This document shows, one piece after another, positions 1-8,303 of a DNA stretch of 64,000 nucleotides. Position numbers and translations under genes: made by a program. The DNA lies in contig NZ_CP045121.1 of the NCBI RefSeq assembly GCF_011492965.1, forward strand, positions 3,224,001-3,288,000, in the 5' to 3' direction. The stretch's first letter is position 1; the number at the start of each line of letters is the position of its first letter. This DNA comes from Rubrobacter marinus. Lineage in GTDB: Bacteria; Actinomycetota; Rubrobacteria; Rubrobacterales; Rubrobacteraceae. The notes below the pieces were generated by a model. The model did no database searches. It had not been told where the DNA came from and was given only the letters and a program-made list of their open reading frames with translations.

Positions 1-756
1 GGGCGGGAGGAGGGGCTGGAGGGAACATCCCCCGTAGAGGTCTTCGTGATGGGCGAGAACCGCTGGCGCGGCTATGAGGAGTGGCCCGTCCCCGGATCCA
101 GGGAGGAGAAGTGGTTTCTCCATCCCGGCGGGGTCCTCTCGCGCGAGAAACCCCGCGAGGCCGGCGGCCCCCCCGACGAGTACGACTACGACCCGCGGGA
201 TCCGGTCCCCACGATAGGCGGCGCCCTCCTGATGCCGGCGGTCTACCGGCCCGGCGCCCGCGACCAGCGCCCGAACGAGGAGAGAGGGGACGTGCTCGTG
301 TACACGAGCGAGGAGCTCTCCGGGGGCTACACGGCGATCGGGGACGTCTACGCGACCCTCTTCGCGGCCTCCTCGGCGCCGGACACCGACTTCGTGGCGC
401 GGCTCGTGGACGTGCACCCGGACGGGCGCGCGATGGCCGTGACGGACGGGATCATTCGGGCGAGCGCCCGCGAGAGCTACGCGAAGCCGGGGGAGATCAC
501 CCCTGTCGAGCCCACGCCGATAGAGCCCGGTCGCGTCTACGAATACGCGATCGACCTGTGGGCGACCGGGATCACCTTCGGCCCGGGCCACCGCATTCGC
601 GTCGAGATCACCTCCAGCTCCTTCCCCCGCTGGGACCGCAACCTGAACACCGGGGAGGACGGCCTGAACAGCTCGCGCACGGAGGTTGCCCACCAGAAGG
701 TCTTCCACGACCCCGAACGCCCGAGCAGCATCACCCTGACCGTCGTGGACGGATAG
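1..756 (+). CDS. CocE/NonD family hydrolase, C-terminal part (5' end outside window)
   Basis: This is the last ~251 residues of an S15-like acyl hydrolase of the CocE/NonD family; the reading frame is open from base 1, so the alpha/beta-hydrolase catalytic core lies upstream of the window. The visible part is the C-terminal jelly-roll (X-Pro dipeptidyl-peptidase C-terminal) domain. Signature stretches are VFVMGENRWRGYEEWP near the start, then the DYDPRDPVPTIGG segment and the late GHRIRVEITSSSFPRWDRN segment, all typical of cocaine-esterase-like proteins. Members hydrolyse esters or amides; the substrate cannot be read from this half. The ATG at 49 is internal and not a true start. Confidence 0.88.
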   Translation, partial: GREEGLEGTSPVEVFVMGENRWRGYEEWPVPGSREEKWFLHPGGVLSREKPREAGGPPDEYDYDPRDPVPTIGGALLMPAVYRPGARDQRPNEERGDVLVYTSEELSGGYTAIGDVYATLFAASSAPDTDFVARLVDVHPDGRAMAVTDGIIRASARESYAKPGEITPVEPTPIEPGRVYEYAIDLWATGITFGPGHRIRVEITSSSFPRWDRNLNTGEDGLNSSRTEVAHQKVFHDPERPSSITLTVVDG

Positions 757-802
757 AGCCGAGCCGCCGGGAGGACCTTCTGCGAGGACCCGAACAGCGG
801 CC

Positions 803-1386
803 TCAGAACAGCGGCCGTTCCCCGAGCGAGGTCCTCGTGGGCCCCCTCATGCGCCCGAGCAGCCAGGCGGGGACCTCTGCGAGCGGCGACCGCTCCGTCC
901 ACCGGTACGGCCCTCCCGTGCGGCTCGGCGGGACCACGACGTAGCCGCCCTCCCCCCGCACGTCCAGCCCCGGCCCCACCCAGGAGGCGCTGTTGCGTGC
1001 CCCGCCCTCGGGTAGCGGAAGAAGACGTGCTCTCCCCCGCCCCCCGTCCCCGCCCTCGTCGTCGCGGGCAACGGTCCGAAGGTCCCTTCGAGGTCTCCGA
1101 GGCTCCCGAGCCCCCCGTCCCTCGGGTCGACGTCGAGGACCAGCAGGGCGCTCCGCTCGCCGGTCGGCACGCCGATGTTGGCGCGGGGCCACCGGGACCA
1201 CCAGCGCCCCACGACGAGGGCGTCGGCGCTCGCGTCCCGGAAGCCGTCGCGGGTGAGGGGCCTCTTGCCGAGGGGCTCGCAGGGGAAGACGGGCAGCCCC
1301 CGGCGGGCGTACGCGAGCGCCGCCCTCGCCAGCGGCGAAGCGTTCCGGATGCTCCCCTCGCCCTCCACGCCGCCCATTCTACGCAC
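803..1386 (-). pseudogene. Bifunctional DNA primase/polymerase N-terminal (Prim-Pol) domain protein, frameshifted
   Basis: The first ~125 residues from ATG 1386 read ARRGLPVFPCEPLGKRPLT, LVLDVDPRDGG and GGGGEHVFFRYP, which match the archaeo-eukaryotic primase-like Prim-Pol fold: the metal-binding LDVD and the GGxH nucleotide motif are both there. The family fold then continues in another frame (ARNSASWVGPGLDVRGEGGYVVVPPS) to a stop at 803. One C missing from a C run near 1010-1012 (minus strand) explains the switch. Joined, the protein is ~195 aa, only the Prim-Pol domain without the helicase usually fused to it in plasmid or phage replication proteins. No mobile-element gene is next to it. 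Either a recent decay or, more likely, a sequence error. Confidence 0.72.
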
Positions 1387-1636
1387 GCGCGGCCGATCGT
1401 TGGCGCACGCCGGGCACGGTCCGGGCCGCCCCCATCACCTGCCCCTCGGGCCGGGGGTGCGCCGCCGACCGGGGGTGAGAACCGCGAAACGGGCGGGGCG
1501 TACTCGGATACCATGGCCGGGGACACATCGGCGCCCGGCGAGGGGTGGCCGTCGTCCGGCACGGCGTCGAGCTTAAGAGGATGAGCGGTATGGCGGGAGG
1601 ACGGGGGACGGTCCGCGCGGAACGGGCCAGCTAGGG

Positions 1637-2812
1637 GTGGAGGAGGTCGGCTACGCGGAGCTGAAGGGCCGGCTGCGGCTCTTGCGTGCGGCGGCGTTCC
1701 TGAGCACCTTCGACAGGTTCGCGGCGGCGCCGATGCTGGTCACGATCGCGGCGAGCCTCGGGGCTTCGCTGGAGGAAGTCGCCTGGGCGGCGAGCCTCTA
1801 CTACCTGCTCTACGGGGCGATGCAGCCGGTCTGGGGGACGCTCTCGGACAAGCTCGGGCGGGTGCGGGTGATACGGCTGTCGCTCGTGGCGGTCCTCGTG
1901 CCGGGCCTCGTCTCGGCGTTCGCCCCGAACCTCACGGCGCTCGTGGTCGGCCGGGCGCTCTCGGGCGGGCTGTTCGCCGCGATCATCCCGGCCTCCCTCG
2001 TGTACATAGGGGATACGGTCCCCATAAACGCTCGCCAGAGGGCCCTGGCCGACCAGCTCGCGACGAGCGCGGTCGCCACGGCGCTCGCGACGGCGGCGGC
2101 GGGGCTGGCAGCGTACCTGGGGTACTGGAGGGTGGCGTTCGCGGCCCCCGTCCTCGTCTCGGCGGCGCTCGGCCTCTTCCTGCTCTCGCGCCTGCCGGAG
2201 CCGGAGAGGGAGGTCGGGGCGGGGCCGTTGGCCCGGCTGGGCCTCGCGGTACGCAAGCCCTGGGCCGGGCTCGTCGTGGGGCTGGCGCTGGTCGAGGGCG
2301 GGGTCATCCTGGGCTTTCTGACCTACCTCGCCCCCGCGCTGGAGTACGCGGGCTACAGCGCCGCCGTCTCGGGGCTCGTCGTCGGGCTCTTCGGGGTCGC
2401 GACGCTCGGGTGGACGCGGCTCGTCAGGGGGGTCTCGGAGAGGTTCGGCAAGCACATCCTGCTGCTCGCGGGCGGCGGCCTGCTCGCGCTCGGGTACGCG
2501 GCGGGGGCCGCGGGGCAGAACCTCGTCGGCATCTCGCTCGCGGCCTGCCTCGTGGGCGGCGGCTTCGCGTTCATGCACTCGACGCTCCAGACGTGGGCCA
2601 CCGAGGTCGTGCCGGAGGCGAGGGCGACGGTGATCTCGTTTTTCGCCGCGGCCCTGTTCGTGGGCAGCGCCATCGCGACGTTCGCCGCCGCCCCGCTCGC
2701 TGAGGCCGGCTCCTTCGGCACGCTCTTCGCCCTCGCCGCGCTCGTGGCCGTCCCCCTGACCTTGTCGGCGGGCTTCGCCCGCCTCCGCTATGACGCTCGC
2801 GAGAAGTCCTAA
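1637..2812 (+). CDS. MFS transporter
   Basis: A 391-residue integral membrane protein with about twelve hydrophobic helices, the usual size of a major facilitator. The cytoplasmic loop after helix 2 has the MFS motif A (GTLSDKLGRVRVIR), and helices 4-5 read LVVGRALSGGLFAAIIPASLVY. Such carriers use proton or other ion gradients to move small solutes or drugs, often outward; the substrate is not readable. The start is a GTG; the preceding 250 bp (from 1387) shows no other gene and must hold its promoter. The next gene begins 32 bp downstream but is unrelated in function. Confidence 0.88.
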   Translation: MEEVGYAELKGRLRLLRAAAFLSTFDRFAAAPMLVTIAASLGASLEEVAWAASLYYLLYGAMQPVWGTLSDKLGRVRVIRLSLVAVLVPGLVSAFAPNLTALVVGRALSGGLFAAIIPASLVYIGDTVPINARQRALADQLATSAVATALATAAAGLAAYLGYWRVAFAAPVLVSAALGLFLLSRLPEPEREVGAGPLARLGLAVRKPWAGLVVGLALVEGGVILGFLTYLAPALEYAGYSAAVSGLVVGLFGVATLGWTRLVRGVSERFGKHILLLAGGGLLALGYAAGAAGQNLVGISLAACLVGGGFAFMHSTLQTWATEVVPEARATVISFFAAALFVGSAIATFAAAPLAEAGSFGTLFALAALVAVPLTLSAGFARLRYDAREKS

Positions 2813-2844
2813 CCTGCCGCCCGCCCGGTGTTAAGCTCCCCGGA

Positions 2845-3662
2845 ATGACCGCCGACCCGCAGGCAGGGCGCAGCTCCCTGAGGACCGTCAACACGACGCG
2901 CTACGTGACGCCCCTGCGCGAGGGCGGCTCGCTGCCGGCGATCGTCGAGGCCGACGACCTCGGCACGTACGTCCTGAAGTTCCGGGGCGCGGGGCAGGGA
3001 CGGAAGACGCTCGTGGCGGAGGTAGTCGCGGGCGAGATCGCGCGGCTCCTCGGGCTGAACGTGCCGGAGATCGTCTACGCGGAGCTCGACCCGGACCTCG
3101 CCCGCACGGAGCCCGACCCCGAGATACAGGACCTGCTCCGGGCGAGCGGCGGCCTGAACGTGGCCCTGGACTACCTGCCGGGCTCCCTGGGCTTCGACCC
3201 GCTCGTCTCGCCGCCGGGTCCGGAGCTCGCGTCGAGCATCGTTTGGTTCGACGCCCTCGTCCAGAACGTCGACCGCTCCCCGCGCAACACCAACCTCCTC
3301 GTCTGGCACGGGAACCTCTGGCTTATAGACCACGGGGCCGCGCTCTACTTCCACCACAACTGGCCGGGCCTCGGGGACCGGGTCTCGCCGCCGCGAGCCA
3401 GCGCCCCTACGTCGCCACGCGCGAGCACGTCCTGCTCCCCTTCGCGAGCAGCCTGCGGGAGGCGGACGGGGCCCTCGCCCCCTGCTCACGGGGGACGTCC
3501 TGCGCGAGGTGGTGGGCCTCGTCCCGACGAGTGGCTCGCCGGCGAGCCCGGCTTCGCGGGCGTGGGGCCCGTCCGGGAGGCCTACGTGGCGTACCTCTCG
3601 GCCCGGCTGAAGGGCCGCGGACGTGGGTGGGCGCGCTGGAAGAGGCGCGCGGAGGCGCGTGA
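2845..3662 (+). pseudogene. HipA-like kinase family protein, several frame breaks
   Basis: The N-terminal ~180 residues read cleanly: a small beta-rich lobe (TYVLKFRGAGQGRKTLVAEVVAGEIARLLG) and the kinase-like catalytic stretch DALVQNVDRSPRNTNLLV followed by WLIDHGAALYF, matching the HipA/phosphatidylinositol-kinase-like fold. After about 3385 the homologous reading (YVATREHVLLPFASSLREADG, then DVLREVVGLVPDEWLAGEPG, then WVGALEEARGGA) is spread over three frames, so at least three single-base changes fall between 3385 and 3625. The stop TGA at 3660-3662 overlaps the GTG of the DUF3037 gene, as in intact copies of this pair. Targets of this family are unknown; a toxin-like role is only by analogy to HipA. 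Confidence 0.72.
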
Positions 3663-4045
3663 GCGACCTGTTCGAGTACGCGGTGCTCCGGGTGGTCCCC
3701 AGGGTCGAGCGCGGCGAGTTCCTGAACGCGGGCGTCGTGCTCCACTGCGCCTTGAGGGGCTTTCTCGACGCCCGCGTCCACCTCGACCCCACCCGCCTCT
3801 CGGCCCTGGATCCGGGGGCGGACCACGAGGCCGTGCTCTCCCACCTGGAGGTCGCCCGGCTCGTCTGCGAGGGCGGGCCGGGGGCGGGCTACGTGGGCCT
3901 CATGCCCCGGAGCCAGCGCTTCGGGTGGCTCACGGCGCCGCGCAGCGCCGTGGTCCAGCCCTCCCCCGTCCACACGGGCTTCTCCGAGGACCCGGAGGCG
4001 TCCCTCGAGCACCTGTTGCGCGTCATGGTTCTGCCGCCGGGCTGA
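3659..4045 (+). CDS. DUF3037 family protein
   Basis: A 128-residue protein starting SDLFEYAVLRVVPRVERGEFLNAGVVLHC, the signature opening of DUF3037. The GTG start at 3659 overlaps the TGA stop of the HipA-like kinase (GTGA), showing translational coupling. HipA-like kinase plus DUF3037 is a recurring two-gene unit in actinobacteria; the partner's role is not known, and calling it an antitoxin or substrate would be a guess. No membrane segment or signal peptide is visible. Confidence 0.82.
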   Translation: MSDLFEYAVLRVVPRVERGEFLNAGVVLHCALRGFLDARVHLDPTRLSALDPGADHEAVLSHLEVARLVCEGGPGAGYVGLMPRSQRFGWLTAPRSAVVQPSPVHTGFSEDPEASLEHLLRVMVLPPG

Positions 4046-4083
4046 GGTTTAAACGACTCCGGCCCCTGTGGTAGCCTCTCGGC

Positions 4084-5610
4084 TTGGTGGAGACGCTGGC
4101 GAAACCGGGCAAGAAGGCCAGGGCGAGGGGCGCGGCCCGCCGCCTGGGCTCTCCGGCGTGGATCGTGGGCGTGGGCGTCGGGCTCGCCGCCCTCTTCCTG
4201 TACCTCCTGACCCTCGCCCCGACCGTCCTCTACTACACGGACGAGATGAAAGACTCGGCGGTCCTGCCGTCGATCGCCTACGTCCTCGGGATCAGCCACC
4301 CGACCGGCTACCCGACCTACACGATCCTCACGCACCTCTTCACCTACCTGCCCGTCGGGGAGGTCGCTTACAGGGTGAACCTCGCCTCGGCCGTCTTCGG
4401 GGCTTTGGCGGTCGCGGGGCTCTACGCCGTGGGGCTACGCCTCGGGGGGAGCGTCGTGGCGGCGGCCTTCGGCGCCCTGGCGTTCGGGACGAGCCCTTTG
4501 TTCTGGAGCCAGGCCGTGATCGCCGAGGTCTACACCCTGCACGTCCTGTTTCTGGCGCTCGCGTTCGTGGTCCTGCTCATGTGGCGGGAGAAGCGGGAGG
4601 ATGGGTACCTCCTGCTCGCGGCCGTCGTCCTCGGCCTCTCCATGACGCACCACCTGACCAGCGGCCTGCTGCTGCCGACCGCCGCCGCCTTCGTGCTCCT
4701 CGTCGAGCCCAGGAAGATCCTGGACTGGAAGATCATCGTCAAGGGCGTGGCGCTCTTCCTCGTGGCCCTCGTCCCCTACGCCTACCTGCCGCTTAGGGCA
4801 CGCATGAACCCTCCGATGAACGTGGAGGACCCGTCAAACTGGGAGCGGTTCAAGGACCTCCTCACGGGCGGCGAGTTCAAGGACAAGATGTGGGTCTTCG
4901 GCCCCGAGGAGCTGCCAGGAAGGCTCCAGATGTACCTGGACCACCTCTCCGGCCAGCTCCCCCTGGCCGTCGTGGCGGCGGCGCTGGTCGGCGTCGCGTA
5001 CACCCTCCTTCGCGACCGGGCGGCGTTCGTCCTGCTCGCCCTCCCCTACGGCGGCTTCCTCTTCTACGCTCTGGAGTACGACATCGAGGACGTCCACTAC
5101 TACTTTATCCCAACGTACGCGATCCTCGCCGTGTGGGCGAGCGTCGGCCTCGCCGCGGCCCTGCGCGGAGCCGGACGCCTCTCGGGGGGGTCTCGGAGGG
5201 TCCAGACGGCGACCGTCGTCGCGCTCTCCGCGCTCGCGCTCGTCCTGGCGCTCCGGGGCCTGCCGCAGACCTACAGCGCGGTGGATATGAGCGAGGACTA
5301 CGAGGGGCGCAGGATCCTGGAGGCCGTCGCCACCCGCACGGCCCCGAACTCCATCGTCATCCAGCACAGGGGCCCGCTGAGCTACATGCAGCTCGTCGAG
5401 GGGCGCCGCACGGACATACAGGTGTGGAACTTCGTCCAGCCCAACGGAGAGGAGGAGGGCGCCGAGGCCGCCGCTGCAATCCGGGAGGGCCGCTTCTACA
5501 TCCTCTACCCCAACGAGGGCAAGACGCGCCAGTTCGAGGACGGAGGCTACGAGCTCGAACCCGTCGAGGGGAAGATGCTGTACAGGGTGGTGCCGGGAGA
5601 GGGAGCCTGA
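4084..5610 (+). CDS. DUF2723 / TMEM260-like membrane glycosyltransferase family protein
   Basis: A 508-residue polytopic membrane protein. After a short basic N-terminus, helix 1 (WIVGVGVGLAALFLYLLTLAP) is followed by the family hallmark ISHPTGYPTYTILTHLFTYLP near residues 75-95, the loop that carries catalytic residues in GT-C enzymes. About ten more helices follow, and a ~130-residue soluble C-terminal part starts near ALRGLPQTYSAVDMSEDYEGR. DUF2723 proteins are related to protein O-mannosyltransferases and probably move a sugar from a polyprenyl-phosphate donor to extracytoplasmic proteins. The start is a TTG at 4084. It stands alone, with a 38-bp gap from the gene before it. Confidence 0.8.
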   Translation: MVETLAKPGKKARARGAARRLGSPAWIVGVGVGLAALFLYLLTLAPTVLYYTDEMKDSAVLPSIAYVLGISHPTGYPTYTILTHLFTYLPVGEVAYRVNLASAVFGALAVAGLYAVGLRLGGSVVAAAFGALAFGTSPLFWSQAVIAEVYTLHVLFLALAFVVLLMWREKREDGYLLLAAVVLGLSMTHHLTSGLLLPTAAAFVLLVEPRKILDWKIIVKGVALFLVALVPYAYLPLRARMNPPMNVEDPSNWERFKDLLTGGEFKDKMWVFGPEELPGRLQMYLDHLSGQLPLAVVAAALVGVAYTLLRDRAAFVLLALPYGGFLFYALEYDIEDVHYYFIPTYAILAVWASVGLAAALRGAGRLSGGSRRVQTATVVALSALALVLALRGLPQTYSAVDMSEDYEGRRILEAVATRTAPNSIVIQHRGPLSYMQLVEGRRTDIQVWNFVQPNGEEEGAEAAAAIREGRFYILYPNEGKTRQFEDGGYELEPVEGKMLYRVVPGEGA

Positions 5611-5634
5611 CGGACCGGAGCCCGTCGGGACGCG

Positions 5635-6366
5635 TCAGCCCCCGGAGGGTTCGAGGACGAAGTAGCGATCCACGGGGACGAAGCCGAGGAGCGCCGCGAG
5701 GTTCATCGAGGCCGCGTTCGTCTCCAGGGCCCCCCAGACCGGCTCCTTGCCCCTCGTCTCGCGCATGTGCCGCACCATGAACGCGGCGCACGACGCGGCG
5801 TACCCGCGCCTCCGGTGCCCCTCCAGCGTGTCTATGGAGACGTCCCACAGCCCTTCCGTCTCCGAGGCCACGTAGCAGAACGAGACGGGGACGCCCCCGA
5901 CGAACGTCGCCGCCAGCGGCGTGCCCCTGCCGAGGACGCCCTCCAGCTCGGCCCCGAGCCCCGCCCTGAGACCGGACGGCAGGGCGCGCAGCCCCTCCGG
6001 ACCGGAGAGCATCCGGACGTCGCCCCGAGGAGTCCATAAGAGCCCGCCCTCCCCGAGGCGGTGAAGCACGGCGGTCTGCATCTCCCAGCCGGGAAGGGTC
6101 CGCGCGACGGACGCTGCGTTCTCCGGCATCGCTATGACCGCGCCCGAGCCCTCGTTGCGGGCCACGGCCTCTGCCACCCACTCGTCCGGCGGGCGCCCGA
6201 CGACGGAGACGAGCTTCTCCTCCGGGTAGAGGCCGCGCGCGACGAAGCTCGGCCCACCTTCGCCTCCCTCGTCCGAGCCCAGGATCTCGCAGCACCCCTC
6301 GAGCAACATCCCGCGCGTCTCCAGAAAGCGCGGGGTATCCGGGAGGAGCGCGGCCAGGCGGCGCAT
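5635..6366 (-). CDS. GNAT family N-acetyltransferase-like protein
   Basis: A 243-residue soluble protein starting MRRLAALLPDTPRFLETRG. The C-terminal half has the acetyl-CoA-binding layout of GNAT enzymes: a strand ending SFCYVASETEGLWDVSIDTLEGHRR, then the pyrophosphate-binding RRRGYAASCAAFMVRHM (Q/RxxGxG/A type), then ALETNAASMNLAALLGFVPVDRYFVL, where the N-A-A-S motif precedes the last strand. The N-terminal half resembles the GNAT-like domain of a known two-domain family. Substrate unknown. It lies 14 bp after the thioesterase gene on the same strand and is probably the last gene of that acyl-CoA operon. Longer upstream frames lack start codons with a ribosome site. Confidence 0.75.
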   Translation of the reverse strand: MRRLAALLPDTPRFLETRGMLLEGCCEILGSDEGGEGGPSFVARGLYPEEKLVSVVGRPPDEWVAEAVARNEGSGAVIAMPENAASVARTLPGWEMQTAVLHRLGEGGLLWTPRGDVRMLSGPEGLRALPSGLRAGLGAELEGVLGRGTPLAATFVGGVPVSFCYVASETEGLWDVSIDTLEGHRRRGYAASCAAFMVRHMRETRGKEPVWGALETNAASMNLAALLGFVPVDRYFVLEPSGG

Positions 6367-6380
6367 CTCGGGCGTCGGTG

Positions 6381-6794
6381 CTACGGCGCGCTCCCCGAGA
6401 GGCGGGCGACGAACTCTTCGGGGACGCGGCTCGGGCGGCCGGTCCCTATCTCGATGCAGCCGTGGCGGGTGCGTCCGGTGGCGACGGTCTCCCCGTCGCG
6501 CAGGACCTCGTACTCGAACCAGAACGAGGCCCTGCCGAAGTCCGCGAGGCTGGTCTTCAGGACGAGGGCGTCGTCGAAGCGGGCGGCGCGCTTGTAGAAG
6601 GCGTGGGCCTCCACGACGACGAAGCCGTAGCCCGCCCGCTCCAGGTCCCGGTACGAGAGGCCCGCCGCGCGGAGCCACTCCACGCGGCCGACCTCGAAGT
6701 ACGAGAGGTAGTTCGAGTTGTTGACGATGCCCTGCGCGTCGGTCTCGCCGTAGCGGACGCGGAACTTCGTCTCGTGCGTCGCGGGGGCGCTCAA
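6381..6794 (-). CDS. Acyl-CoA thioesterase, YbgC/4-hydroxybenzoyl-CoA thioesterase family
   Basis: A 137-residue single hotdog-fold protein. The N-terminal motif FRVRYGETDAQGIVNNSNYLSYFEVGR contains the catalytic aspartate (in ETDAQG) and the N-x-x-Y-L-x-Y-F helix start of 4-hydroxybenzoyl-CoA thioesterases. It should cleave short acyl- or hydroxyacyl-CoA thioesters in the cytosol. The start is a TTG whose last bases overlap the TGA of the upstream crotonase gene (TTGA), so the two are translationally coupled. With the neighbouring crotonase and mutase genes it forms an acyl-CoA handling operon, perhaps releasing CoA from dead-end intermediates. Confidence 0.87.
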   Translation of the reverse strand: MSAPATHETKFRVRYGETDAQGIVNNSNYLSYFEVGRVEWLRAAGLSYRDLERAGYGFVVVEAHAFYKRAARFDDALVLKTSLADFGRASFWFEYEVLRDGETVATGRTRHGCIEIGTGRPSRVPEEFVARLSGSAP

Positions 6795-7564
6795 CTCCCC
6801 TTGAACTCGGCCTTGCGCTTCTCGACGAAGGCGCCCATGCCCTCCCTCGCGTCCTCGGTGGAGAAGAGCAGGCCGAACTGGTCGGCCTCGTACTCCAGGC
6901 CGCTGATCAGGTCGACGTCCAGCGAGCGGTTCGCCGACGCCTTGGCCATCCGGACGGCGAGGGGGCCGTTCGCGGCGATCTGGCCGGCGAGCTCCTTCGC
7001 GGCGTTCAGCGCCTCGCCCTCGGGGACGACGCGGTTGACGAGGTTGATCATGCGCGCCTCCTCGGCCTTGATGCGCCTCCCCGAGAAGATCAACTCCTTC
7101 GCGATGCCGGGGCCTACGAGCCGGGGAAGACGCTGCGTACCGCCCATGCCCGGGAGTATTCCGAGGGAGACCTCCGGGAAGCCAAGGGTCGCGTTCTCGG
7201 CCGCGATCCGGATGTCGCAGGCCAGGGCGACCTCGCAGCCGCCGCCGAGGGCGAACCCGTTGATCGCCGCGATCGTCGGCACCGGGCTCCGGTCGAGGAG
7301 CGCCGTGGCCGCGTGGCCGAGCTCGGCGAACCTCTTCGCCTCCATCGGGCTCATCCGGCTCATCACCGCGATGTCCGCCCCCGCGATAAACGCCCGGGTC
7401 CCGGCGCCGGTCACGACGATCGCGCGCGGCGGGTCCGCCTCCAGGTCGAGGAGCGCCTGCCCGATCTCCTCCACCACCTGCGGGTTCAGGGCGTTCAGCT
7501 TGTCCTGGCGATCGATGGTGAGCACGGCGATGGCGCCCTCACGCTCCACCTTCACGAAATCCAA
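6791..7564 (-). CDS. Enoyl-CoA hydratase (crotonase family)
   Basis: A 257-residue crotonase. The oxyanion-hole strand IAGADIAVM, the catalytic glutamates in GGGCEVALACD and GFPEVSLGILPGMGGTQRLPR, and the normal family length support hydration of trans-2-enoyl-CoA to 3-hydroxyacyl-CoA. I choose the TTG at 7564 because it is preceded by an AAGGGAG ribosome site about 5 bases away and gives the standard N-terminus (DFVKVEREGAIAVLTIDR). Longer upstream readings start without such a site. Its stop overlaps the thioesterase start. In this window it could connect crotonyl-CoA with 3-hydroxybutyryl-CoA; the stereochemistry needed for PHA (R) is not predicted for this S-type family. Confidence 0.9.
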   Translation of the reverse strand: MDFVKVEREGAIAVLTIDRQDKLNALNPQVVEEIGQALLDLEADPPRAIVVTGAGTRAFIAGADIAVMSRMSPMEAKRFAELGHAATALLDRSPVPTIAAINGFALGGGCEVALACDIRIAAENATLGFPEVSLGILPGMGGTQRLPRLVGPGIAKELIFSGRRIKAEEARMINLVNRVVPEGEALNAAKELAGQIAANGPLAVRMAKASANRSLDVDLISGLEYEADQFGLLFSTEDAREGMGAFVEKRKAEFKGS

Positions 7565-7758
7565 TGCGGTCTCCCTTTCACGACGGCCGAGATCCCGGCC
7601 ACCCCTAGCGTCTCTACGCACCCCCGATAGTCTAGTGAACGAGGGCCGGCACCGCTCGGCGGAGATCTCCACACGCTCTCCCGGCGCGATGGACGTGTTC
7701 CGCGGTGGCGTCGAGCGCGTTGTGGCTCCACGCGAGCCCGCGCGTTCGGCGAACCGGG

Positions 7759-8154
7759 TTAGCCCACGAGTTGGCCCTGGAGGTACTCCACGGCCTTTCT
7801 CGTCGGCGTTCCGGGGGTGAAGACCTCGCCGACGCCCGCTTCTTTGAGCTTCGGGATGTCCTCCTTCGGGATGGTGCCGCCGCAGAAGACCAGCACGTCC
7901 TCGGCGTCGTTCTCCTTGAGGAGGTCGATGATGCGGGGCAAGAGCGTCATGTGGGCGCCGGAGAGTATGGAGACGCCTATCGCGTCGGCGTCCTCCTGGA
8001 TGGTCGCCTCGACCACCTGCTCGGGGGTCTGGTGGAGGCCGGTGTAGATCACCTCCATCCCCGCGTCCCTCAGGGCGCGCGCGATGATCTTGGCCCCCCG
8101 GTCGTGCCCGTCGAGCCCGACCTTTGCCACCACAACCCGTATCGTATCGGCCAC
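7759..8154 (-). CDS. icmB: Cobalamin-binding small subunit of acyl-CoA mutase (IcmB-like)
   Basis: A 131-residue B12-binding domain. The fingerprint [33 protein letters not shown] includes the DxHxxG motif whose histidine becomes the lower axial ligand of cobalt (base-off/His-on), with [13 protein letters not shown] and VFCGGTIP later. It is a free-standing subunit, as in isobutyryl-CoA mutase and archaeal methylmalonyl-CoA mutase, and not fused as in the typical bacterial MutB. It lies 149 bp downstream of the large-subunit gene on the same strand, so the two are likely co-transcribed. The gene symbol follows the large subunit's active-site residues. Confidence 0.85.
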   Translation of the reverse strand: MADTIRVVVAKVGLDGHDRGAKIIARALRDAGMEVIYTGLHQTPEQVVEATIQEDADAIGVSILSGAHMTLLPRIIDLLKENDAEDVLVFCGGTIPKEDIPKLKEAGVGEVFTPGTPTRKAVEYLQGQLVG

Positions 8155-8303
8155 GAACGCCTCCCTCCGTCGGCAGAAACCAGCAACCAGCCCTCAGCCC
8201 CCGACCGGGCGCCCGGCGATCTCCCCTCCGGCCGCTTCCTCGGCGGTTAGGACCGCCTGTCGGCCGTCGGTCGATGGGCGGCTGGCTGACCGGCTGACCA
8301 GCC

